Source of the DNA: Merluccius polli | Taxonomy: Eukaryota; Chordata; Actinopteri; Gadiformes; Merlucciidae | Assembly (NCBI GenBank): GCA_030340625.1 | Contig: JAOPHQ010001149.1 | Span: 124,001 to 188,000 of the forward strand | DNA: 64,000 nucleotides | Direction: 5' to 3' | Part shown: positions 55,301 to 64,000 of the stretch, piece after piece | How positions within the stretch are numbered: the stretch's first letter is position 1 | Layout: each line of letters begins with the position of its first letter | Program-made: the position numbers and the translations under genes | The notes under the pieces: generated by a model | What the model was told of the DNA's origin: nothing | What the model saw: the letters and a program-made list of their open reading frames with translations, nothing else | The model's database searches: none

Positions 55301-58300
55301 TGTTAAAGCTTCACTTAATCATTATTTATACAAAAAAAAAAAACAGAATTAAAACATGTGCTATATTACTTTATATGACATTACGGTCACTCACCATTAT
55401 CATGAAGACACCACAATCATTGCCATGTGTCTGCTTAGGAACATCCTGTGTAATGAAAATTAGGGTTAAGAAAAAGTAGATTAAAAATCTATTTGATAGT
55501 GATATTGCAGGCAATACCTCCAAATCCAGAGCAGTCTTCTCTGTCCAGGCTCCCGGAGCAATCTGCTGTGCAACCCCTCTGGGTAACAGAAAACACAGCA
55601 ATGTAAAACATACAAAGTATACATTGCTATGACTCTGTTTGGGAGAAAAAAACCGCAAACTGATAAAATATGATCAATCAAAATCTGTAATCCACAGAAC
55701 AGGGAACATGTCCAAGAACTGGACCATGCAAACGGGTAAGTTCAACAAGAAGGATTTCTGTCTGCCTCTCTTCCTTTTGATTTTACTGACAATTTGACTA
55801 TTTGAGTCAATTTTAGTTCTCTAGAAACAAATCTTGTCTGACCCTATAACAATCTTTCAGTGCCCACATTGCCTCCTGATTGAACTTGGTGTGTTTGGAA
55901 ATGTTTCTAAACATTGGCAGGTCAGGGTAACGTGACCGCCACAACAAACATTGGTAACCTCAACAGATTCCTGTAGGCCTGACTGGAGAAACCATCAGCT
56001 CTTCTGAAATAATGAGAATCCAGAAAGAAAATTTCTTTCCGAAGTGGCCTCATTACCTATAGAAAACATAGTCTGCACAATAAGCAAAAAGCCACAGCAA
56101 ACTCAAAAATGATAAGGTTAAACTGCAGACATCATTAACGATATATCTTTACATAGATTATGCTCTGTATACAAATGGTAGAATAGAATGTCCTTACACT
56201 TAGAAGAAAATGCCCTGGAATCCACAGGGGGATGATGAGGGCATATCTCTGGTCAGCATCTTTCTGTTATAAAAAAAATAAGTAATTATTGTATTCGTTT
56301 GGTTCACCTACGTCACGTTCTTAAGACCGCCGCCATTTGCACGACCGATCTCGCACAGTATGGCTTCCAACACTGCGCATCTAAATGACAACGAGAGAAA
56401 AAGATATCAGGAAAAAATCGCAACTTTAGGTTCTGATGCCTATCTTTTACCCCCTATTTTCTTTAATCCGCTTTTGTCTACCCCATGTTTGCCTAAATTG
56501 ACGTTCCATGATATATACTGTATATTTATCTTGTTCACAACCCCTCCCCGTACAGTGGAGCTAGTTTAAAGGCTTACAAAAGCACAGATGCCTACCAATA
56601 TTCTGTGGCTGGATGGGTGAAGGACACCAAAGTGCGGCACTTGGCTACCAAGGATTTATATCTCATCATGGGAAAAGTAAGTACTATAAAAATGCATTAT
56701 TTGTTTGTGATAGTTTACTGATTTAAGGCCAGATCAGCAACTAGGGCTATTATGGCCACATTTGTGAACTATGGTCTATGACTCCAGCTATCATTATGAT
56801 CAATAGATTAATTATTAGAGCAATAGATTAATTATTATTAGATAATTATTATAGCAATATAAGGAGAATCCGAAGAGATATTCACTATGTTCATATATTT
56901 AACGGTTTGTTCTTCACTTAACAGGTCCATCATTCACAGGCTCTGAACATCAAGCCCACATGCCCATGGGTGGTCGTGTAGGAGGAAGGGACTGTTGTCA
57001 GTGCACACTGCACATGTATGGCAGGACTGGGAGAGGTGTGCTCGCACGCAGCAGCACTAATGTTCTCACTAGCTGCTGTTGAGCGAAGAGAGGGACAGGC
57101 ATGCACAGAAAAGGCATGTGCATGGGAAGAGCCTGGCCAAAAACTTGTGAAGTATGATGAGCTCTCAAACATATTTCTAAATAAGGACAAAGCAAAAAAA
57201 ACAGACTACCATCGCATGAAACCATCCACTGATGAGCTCAAGCTGTTTTTTGAACAGCTCCACCGAAGTGAAAACCATGAGGTCATCCCTAAGAAAAGTG
57301 CCATTTTGTCAGTTGTTGAAGGCCATTCAGTCAGATACATGCCCAAGATTGTACAGTTGGATTTGCCACCACCTCTCCCTACTCTGTACTCAAGTGCCAG
57401 TCTTGAATTGGATTTGCCCTCACTGCTGGAGGAGGCTGCTAGGATTTTTGAGGAGCTGCATCTCACTCCGGAGCAGGTAAGATAAGAAATATACTTCTTT
57501 TACAGTGGTTCTTAAACTTTTTCTCATCATTCCCCACCTTTGAGGGTTGGAAATTGTCAAGCTCCAAGGTCCGTTGAGTAAATACGAAAGTAAGATTTTT
57601 GAATGTTTTTTTATTTATTTTTTTATTTCACCAATGTGTTGAGGTTGATAGAAAATGAGGTAATGAAATTGCAAATCGAACTGATAAGCATTACACGGAC
57701 CCTCCACTTTTACCTTATCACACTAACATAATGACAATAATTTTCTTTTTTGATGATTGGATTATTTGTTAAGTGTTTGTTAGTTGAGGAGAAGACGAGA
57801 GAGCAGAGAAAGTCCAGGGTGTGGTAGAGTAACTGCATCAGTATTTCGTGAGGCAGCCAGGACAAAGAACTCTTCATCATTGATAAAGAGAATTTGTTAT
57901 CCCCAGTCTTCACACTTTTCAACAGAAGCAACCAGGTATATCTTCTAGAAAGCAAGACATTAATCACAGCTTTTTCTTGGAATTTCATCATGAGTACCCT
58001 CTAGGTTTTAAATATTAATGCCATACTATGTCACAGACAATGTAGACTAATTGGTTTCTCATAAAGTTCATAATATCATTGTTGTAATATTATTGTTGAC
58101 TTGCATGTTTCTATCAGATGGGGTCTGCAAAATGAGGACACTGCCAGGGAGTCATACCTGAAGGCCATGCGTGATGCCCATGTAAACTTCAACATCACAG
58201 CATCAGGGCTCATCATCAAGCCGGACCTCCCATGGATAGGAGCATCGCCAGATGGAGTGGTGACCTGCGATTGCCATGGGACTGGTGTACTTGAAATCAA

Positions 58301-61300
58301 GTGTCCTTTTAATGCGAATGGCCAGGCTCTGCGGGATTGTGTCAGCGACCCGCGTTTCTGCCTTGCCGTGGCTGCAGAAGGCATGACCCTCAAGCAAGAT
58401 CATAGCTACATGTACCAACTGCAGGCCCAAATGTGTGTAGCTGAGGTAATGTATGGAGATTTCATTGTGTGGACACCACAAGAACTTTTTATGCAGCGGG
58501 TCGAATTTGAGCAATTCTTTTTTGATGAGGCCTACTTGAGGGTGGAGGAATTCATTAGAACAGGGGTATTGCCTGAGCTGTTGGCCACGCCTCTCCTCAA
58601 GTGGTAATTTTGTGAAGGCAGCTGAGGGATGTTACTGTGGAAACCCTATCGATAAAGCAGACCTCCTTTTGTGTACATCTGAGCAATGCAAGCGTAAACA
58701 CTTCCACAAGTCATGTATGAAGCTTAGCAGGGTGCCAGAGTTGGAAATGTGTAGAATGCAAAAAACCCCAAACAAACAAGAAATGAGGTTGGTATCCAGA
58801 AACACTTTTATGAATGAATTTATTCATGTATTGAATTGAGATGTTTTTTTATATATATATATATATTTATAATTGTATACATTGTGTGTTGTATTGTGTA
58901 CATGTGTTTTTAGTCATGTGACAAATAAATGTGATCCATATCATAAATGAAAACAATAAAACAATAGTCTGTATTAATAATTCATGTATTAACAAGTAAT
59001 GTAATAATTGATCTTTGTAGTTCAGAGTCCACACAAATACTTATAATCATAAAGAGAAAACCATTGCACCAGGCCTCTACTCTGTAGGGACGACTGATGG
59101 GCAAACATTACAAAGAGCACAGCAAACTGTTACAATTTTGTCAATGGAGGTAGGCTCTCCATGAGAAGAGGCTTGGCAGAGGGTAAGAGGGATAGTGGTC
59201 TGAAGAATAGTGTACTTATTCCTCACCAGGCCAATGACTCGCTCCACATGGATCCTGACAGCTGCCAGTCCTCTTGTTGCCTCTAGCTCCAGTGGATGCA
59301 TCTGTGCCTTGCCTTTGGTAAATGCTGGTATTTTCAATTGAGCACAATACAGACCCATTGTATCTTTCACATTAAAACCTCTATCAGCTAGAATGACATC
59401 TCCCGGTGACAACTTATCAAGATATCCACAATTTTCTGTGATATGCTTGTCGCTTGTGCGACCCCCCCAACCTTTTGACACATAAGATATAACACCTTGT
59501 GGTGTTATTGAGATCAGAAATTTTACGGTGTTATGGTGCTTGTATTGAGAGTATGTCTGTGCACGGTATCTCAGGTTACTTGACTTTCTATAAATATTTC
59601 AAAACAATCAATTATGGAGGTGCAGTTTTTAAAGTTATTGCGAAAACACATTGGTAGACTAATTTGAATTTGTTCTTTTGATGGCCATAAAATGAGTTCT
59701 GATCATCTGAAAAACATTACATCTGTGTTATTAAACACTCTGACAGAAGTTGATTTAGAAATTCCAAAAAAAAAGCTAAAAAGTGAAGCGGCACATTAAG
59801 CCTCAGTCTCATTAATGTTAGGATCAAACATTGGAACGGGGTGATTGATTGTCCAACTTTAAGAAACGATAGAAAATTAAACACAATTATTAATTTGGCG
59901 AAGGAAGGAAGACCTGTGAGTTCCTGCACCATGGTGTCATTGTCCCTGAAGGCCTCCTCATTCAAGGGCCTCTCCTCTACCCTGGCCCTTAACTCACAGA
60001 CCTCAGCTCGGAGCCGTGTACACTCACTTTCCATTGCAAACATCACAGCCTGGCAAGATGGATTCATGCATGGTTCTACAATGCCAGGGCCTGTGTCCCT
60101 TGAATAGCTGTGATCAGTGTGGTGGTCAGTAGTGACTTCATGCTCCTCCATGTCAGTCACACTGGTGGTTGAAGGGTCAGCAAGACTGCTGCAGTTCTCG
60201 CGGATCTTGCGCTTCATCAGCTGAGTCTTCTGAAACTTTTGGAAGGCATAATGTTGCTTTTCCCCCTCCCTCTTTGAGGTATGTGCAAATAGGCTGGGCA
60301 CAAAATCAGGGCTCAAGGGGTTGTCCTGTTTTGCTCCTACAAAGGCAGAGCATAGTAAAACAAAGATTTGCGTAAATATGTGAGTAAATACATCTCTCTC
60401 AGATTATACACATGTATGTAGTTTGTAAAGGGACAGATAAGGGGAAAGGGGAAACCAGTTATTTTGATTGCTAGGAGAGTACTAAGCAAATGACAACTGT
60501 AAATCTAATTCTGAAGTTACTGTATGGGCTAAACAGAGGGACTTAGGCTACATTGGTAGACCAGAAAAATAGTTATGAAATATAGGCTATCATATTTCAC
60601 AACACAGTACTATTGCATTTAGCACTGTTTCACGTCTGTAGCCTAGCTATGTGTTGCCATGTGTTGTTGTCTTGTGTATGTTGCTGTTATGAAAATGTAA
60701 TTTCTCTCTGGAATGAATATAGTATCTGTCCACCTACCTAGATCTACCCATCTATCAATCAATCTGGAATAAGAGACTGACATTTAATGCTATTTAATTT
60801 AGCACTATCTTAGAGCAAGAATGCATAGCATATGTTAGCAGCTAATACAACACAGACAAATAAGCGCGAGGGGCTGAAAGACATGTTTACTACTTAAACT
60901 CATGAACTTGACTGATCAATATTGTCAATCAAGTTTTGTAAGTAATCTCCTGGTTCTCCATACATAATAGTATAGCTTGTTTTAGCCCTAGCTGCCAAGT
61001 TGTGGGGGAAGGCTTACCTGATAGAAAGTGCTCCGAACACAATAAGGTGTTTGATGTAGGCGTCCAAAGATCCCGTCGGATTGTAGCTAACCACTTATAT
61101 CTTCTTTCTTTTTCTCTTGGTAGAGAATAAAATATCATGCCGGGGTTCCTCTTCCGGCTGTTATTACAGCCCACTGCACAACAAATTGCCGGCATGACTG
61201 TTGGTTTTGATTTATTTGTTGTTGGTTGCTGACCCAGTTTACCACTAATTTTAATGGGTCAGTGGGATCGAACGTCAAAATCGGTCGTCAATATGGCGGC

Positions 61301-63464
61301 GCAAAGCTACAGTGACGTCACGTGAACCAAACAAATTGACAGTTGGAAAATACGGGGTAAGAATCAGTTATGCAAGATGAGGTAGTACATAATATAATAG
61401 AGCAGTGATTTGTTGGACAATTTATTCAGCTAAGTGTTGAAATTATCCTTGCATTTTAGCCTTGATGCATAGTGTTTAGGACATGCAAAGATTTTTCACA
61501 AACTGACAAATGATATTGTTTTATTACTGGGAAATGGAGCAGGGGGTCATTATTGGTTGGAGGGAGCCATTGTTGGGCTGATGTGCAGGTCCGCGACGAA
61601 AACATCCCTTCCCTGTAGATCGAAAGCAAGAAAAATGAAAAATTCAAGTCCCAGCTAATGAACCAGTGTGACTTATCAATACATCTATGTAATGCATGTA
61701 AGCCTAAAAATTCCCTTTTCATACACTCACTTAATCTTGGTCAGTATTACATGTCTTACACATTTAATTTCTTTAAACCAACCTGCATATTTGCCATTTC
61801 CCGGACCAGCCTGAGGTACCCATTCCCAACCTGTTGATATAGTATTCAAACATCATACAATGAATTATTTTATGATTTGATTAAAACATGCCCAACAGTT
61901 GGTAAGTACCATTGATTCCATTTGTCTCTTCAGTCCAAGTGTCAACATGTCCGTTCTGCACAGGCAAGTCGGTCCATCCTTGATGATGAGCTCGTTGCCA
62001 GGTCTTGTGACATCCAGGACATAATTGAGCTATGGTAACAGGAATTAGAAAAAGGAAAAAGACAAAAGAAAGAATGGACATCAACAATTTGTAAACAAAA
62101 AACAAAAAACAACAACACACGCACAACAGTATTTAACAATGATTGCAGTATGCAGAAATACACGTTTACCAGCTGCTCTTGAATTGGATGATGACCCGGT
62201 ATGGTCCACGAGGCTCTGCAAGGCTTAAGCGCTGAAATTATTGTAAGGGCTTCACAATCCTCTGAACACTGGATGGTGTTCGCAGGGTCCAATTGCTCTG
62301 TATTACAAGGTACAATATCATCACACCTTGTTCATGAGACATGTTTGTCTACCAATTATATAGATGGCATTCACAAAAGGGATGAAAGAATTACCTTCGG
62401 ATGTGCTGTAAGTGAGCTTCTGCTCTGTAGAACCGCAGTTGCTAGAAAATGTAAAGATTTAGACATTAATATAGCAGTATATAGAATACATTAATAGCTT
62501 TTGATCATTACACACCCATTACAGCCCTTCCAGTCGAATCCAATGTGATGTCTCCAGGGGACATTTTGTGCATGTCAGCCATGGTCTTCTCATTCAACCT
62601 TGTGTTGTGGTGATGTATGATGGAACGCATGAGAAATATATGTCTTCCTGGAGACATCATATTAAGGAAATAATTGTTCTTCCGCATTTTTGAGAAGAGC
62701 TGCTCTGCTACTTGAGAGTTAACCCATCCATGGAGTTCGGGTATCAAAGAAATTTTTCTTAAGCAGTCTCTTGCATCCTTAGTGTTGGCCTCATGGAAAG
62801 TATCATACAGAGCATAGTGCTCGGCTGAACCTGTGGAAGGATGTCCATTGCTGTCAGCATGCTCTTTTTTACCTTCAGCCATGGTAAGTGCACTTTCAAA
62901 TCCCCTTTCTTTGCCGACTGAAGGTTTTCCGGCGTGACTTCTGCAACTCTGCCTTCATTTGGCTGAAAAGGGATTTTAAGTGGTTCACGCAAGTTGCAGT
63001 GGGTGGCCAAACCTCTTGCGAAGTCATAGATAACAACAATAGGGAAGTGCTTAAACGAGAGTAGCATGTCGCAATAGTCCCGTGGACTTTCAGCCCTCAC
63101 GTTGAATTTAATGGAATTTATTATCCCACAGGGGCACATTATCACAGCCCAGCCACCTTAAAAAGAAAGAAACAAAACAAAAACATGAGATGTAAAAAAA
63201 TTTTTTAGAAGTGTTCTGTTTGAATCATTCTTCATTTTGATAGTGTTAAAGATGTGTTTTATTACATATACACAAAAATAATTAATCAAACAATCTCAGA
63301 TTTGTGTTTTTGATAAACTTACCAGATGCACCCCATACTTTCTGGAAGACCTTGTCAAACGCACTGCGGCTTTTCATCTGGTCTTTCAACCGAATGACGA
63401 GGTCCATTTTGGAACCTGTTGTGTCAAGGCCACACTCCTTGACAAGGTTTTGCACCGCGCCAAC
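52309..63464 (-). CDS. HMGXB3-like transposase-derived protein with SAP-like, core and Ulp1/C48 protease domains (5' end outside window)
   Basis: Twenty exons are supported by GT-AG sites and phase: 63323-63464, 62516-63156, 62395-62424, 62170-62297, 61910-62029, 61783-61830, 61528-61612, 56198-56263, 55959-56056, 55518-55578, 55395-55445, 55023-55067, 54868-54932, 54650-54758, 54332-54397, 54172-54240, 53771-53866, 53478-53660, 52867-52955, 52309-52435. The first has a SAP-like motif (ECGLDTTGSKMDLVIRLK). The second has the conserved core (VIMCPCG, FNVRAESPRDY, YDFARGLATH, HPSTGSAEHYALYDTFHEAN, VAEQLFSKMRKNNYFLN). The Ulp1 part has the catalytic His in PGHFLL, Asp in FFLDSHYF and Cys in THGNDCGVFM. 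The C-terminal helices are unassigned. Two single-base frameshifts (near 62885 and 61575) suggest decay. It resembles multi-copy fish 'HMG domain-containing protein 3-like' proteins, by memory. Confidence 0.78.
53054..53450 (+). repeat. interspersed repeat inside an intron of the HMGXB3-like gene
   Basis: After (CT)n and poly-C comes 'cgcttccacttctcccggtc', 'cctctctcttcatggttact', 'ctggtctctacccttcgacc' and 'gaaaactcctgccgacatag', a sequence type recurring in many animal genomes as the 3' part of a LINE. It lies in the intron between exons 53478-53660 and 52867-52955 and does not touch splice sites. Confidence 0.55.
55395..55445 (-). CDS. Ulp1 catalytic-cysteine exon of the HMGXB3-like gene
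   Basis: A 51-bp exon in phase 0 encoding DVPKQTHGNDCGVFMIM. The Q...N-D-C-G-V-F pattern is the active site of C48 (Ulp1/SENP) cysteine proteases, with the Gln of the oxyanion hole six residues before the Cys. The next exon (55023-55067) continues YAWYFAMDAWFDFSV. Such domains cut SUMO-type peptides in host proteins. In transposons their substrate is unknown. Confidence 0.85.
56360..58760 (+). pseudogene. YqaJ-type nuclease with SWIM and PHD-like zinc motifs, broken
   Basis: Exons: 56360-56676, 56925-57476, 57784-57935, 58118-58607 and continuing to about 58760. Exon 1 starts MASNTAHLNDNERKRYQEK, then GASLKAYKSTDAYQYSVAGW. Exon 2 holds a SWIM-type finger, HCTCMAGLGEVCSHAAAL. Exon 3 has GRVTASVFREAARTKN. 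Exon 4 has the YqaJ/lambda-exonuclease core: WGLQNEDTARESY, PWIGASPDGV and the metal-binding GVLEIKCPF. A PHD-like CYCGNP...LLLCTSEQC...HFHKSC follows in a shifted frame. YqaJ proteins degrade DNA ends and may help process transposition intermediates, which is an inference. Lesions: a frameshift near 56555, an in-frame TAG at 56979-56981, and a frameshift near 58603. Confidence 0.8.
58924..58929 (+). promoter_or_regulatory. poly(A) signal AATAAA of the YqaJ-type gene
   Basis: A canonical hexamer about 85 bp after the last possible stop of the PHD-like frame and before the convergent transposase gene, which ends at 59077. Confidence 0.55.
59077..61195 (-). pseudogene. THAP-DDE transposase of the ISL2EU-type element
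   Basis: Exon 1 (61018-61195) starts MPAICCAVGCNNSRKRNPGM and has the THAP signature: C-x4-C, the later CSEH, and the Trp and Pro residues, a zinc-dependent DNA-binding fold. It splices in phase 1 to an exon starting at 60336 (PLSPDFVPSLF), with a linker, then LTGLPSFAKL and a helical region SITPFQCLILTLMRLRLN. The DDE_Tnp_4-type nuclease follows, with D in SIIDCFEIFIE, D in GDVILADRGF and E in AAVRIHVERVIG. The protein ends CCALCNVCPSVVPTE. Lesions: loss of one T in a run near 59770, a stop near 59690, and a small deletion near 59570, so no full protein is made. Confidence 0.82.
62516..63156 (-). CDS. core-domain exon of the HMGXB3-like gene
   Basis: It starts after 'ttttaag' with GT completing a Gly codon (GGWAVIMCPCG) and ends ATGG before GTGTGT. 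It holds the most conserved block of the protein: FKHFPIVVIYDFARGLATHC, LRKISLIPELHGWVNSQVAE and RHIFLMRSIIHHHN. One base is missing near 62885, between VHLPWL and KKEHADSNGH: both frames are good up to that point, and restoring one base gives the phase the next exon needs. Whether it folds as an RNase H-type transposase core cannot be judged here. Confidence 0.8.
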
Positions 63465-64000
63465 CTGTGAAAAAAGTGTTTTTTAGACCCACTTAAGCTT
63501 TAATGCAAAGATGATAGCATACATTACATTCAAAGTATTGCTTAGAATCACATTTTTGGTATGCTTATACACATAACAAATGTTAACATTTTAGAGTAAT
63601 ATCTGGAAATTAATCTGGTAACGCTTCTGATTTACAGCCTGAATACCCCGTACTTATGACTGTCAGGATTACAGGGCAGGGAAGGACCCAAATGAAAATA
63701 TATAAAATAAAGGAGCTGCCTTAAGTTCAGGAAGTAGTTGAGCTGTGCATAAAGCCTAAGGGAAGATACAGGTGGTGCAATCAACACAGGTGAGACACAT
63801 TAGGTAATCAAAACCAGGGCGTACACAGGAAGACAGGACATGGATCTCCAAAATAAAACAGGAAATCAAACGGACTAAACAGGGGAACACAGAAGATATG
63901 ACAATGGCATGCATACTTGTACAGCACTCTGGTCCACTGGGTTTTTAAAGTGCTTTACAAATGAAGTTAGTATGGTATGATATGGTATGGTATACCTGGA
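63465..64000. other. intron and interspersed repeat at the right edge
   Basis: No upstream exon of the HMGXB3-like gene was recognised here. Positions 63650-63900 ('ctgtcaggattacagggcag', 'aacacaggtgagacacatta', 'aaataaaacaggaaatcaaa') look like an interspersed fish repeat. The last 40 bp are a short TATGG-type repeat. Confidence 0.45.

Larger units (their letters stand above)
56295..61334. mobile_element. 5.0-kb ISL2EU-type DNA transposon
   Basis: The terminal sequences TCGTTTGGTTCACCTACGTC and, inverted at the right end, TTGTTTGGTTCACGTGACGT are flanked by AT on both sides (56293-56294, 61335-61336). It carries two convergent genes: a plus-strand YqaJ-type nuclease starting 65 bp inside the left end, and a minus-strand THAP-DDE transposase starting about 140 bp inside the right end. 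A THAP-containing IS5/PIF-like transposase paired with a YqaJ protein is, as I recall, the definition of the ISL2EU superfamily. It lies in an intron of the HMGXB3-like gene. The 2-bp duplication is too short to be proof. Confidence 0.8.

Overview
The window looks like a piece of a teleost fish genome. Its first 10 kb hold the 3' end of a tropomyosin gene with vertebrate exon sizes and splice phases. The remainder is dense in element types common in fish: L2 and R2-like LINEs, a Penelope-like element, a CACTA/EnSpm-like transposon, an ISL2EU-type transposon, hAT elements, a short LTR element, a tRNA-derived SINE fragment and many microsatellites. The species cannot be fixed from the sequence. 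Family names rest on remembered similarity and visible motifs, because no database search was possible.

0-10.2 kb: five plus-strand tropomyosin exons, most like TPM3. These are the 76-bp exon 6, 63-bp exon 7, 70-bp exon 8, a striated-type last exon (3229-3311) and, 6.6 kb downstream, an alternative last exon (9909-9991) with a poly(A) signal at 10153. The intron between the two ends carries a degenerate minus-strand R2-like LINE (6108-9057, 19-bp direct flanks), which itself holds a 560-bp hAT-type element.

10.5-33 kb is element-dominated. It holds a 1.4-kb non-autonomous LTR element with 5-bp target duplications, and a 3-kb transposon with 250-bp inverted ends. That transposon encodes a decayed protein with a CXC-type C-terminus and is split by a 926-bp hAT element. 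Next come an 800-bp minisatellite, an L2 LINE inside a 6.1-kb pair of inverted ends flanked by TTA, and a 3.3-kb fold-back element with arms over 1 kb.

33.2-46.9 kb is a four-level nest. A tRNA-derived SINE is split by a TIR element. That element holds a 5'-truncated Penelope-like element (15-bp target duplication), whose GIY-YIG region is split by an 11.3-kb CACTA-like transposon. This transposon carries two minus-strand genes: an 878-residue C2H2 zinc-finger transposase and a five-exon SAMD3-like gene with an N-terminal SAM-like domain.

47-52 kb holds a decayed Harbinger-type gene piece, AT microsatellites with a perfect 46-bp palindrome, 1.2 kb of degenerate telomere-like repeats and a pyrimidine-rich tract.

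52.3-64 kb is mostly one minus-strand gene of at least 20 exons that runs off the right edge. It encodes a SAP-like segment, an HMGXB3-like transposase-derived domain and a Ulp1/C48 cysteine protease domain with visible His, Asp and Cys residues. One of its introns contains a 5.0-kb ISL2EU-type transposon with convergent YqaJ-nuclease and THAP-DDE transposase genes, both carrying reading-frame lesions.
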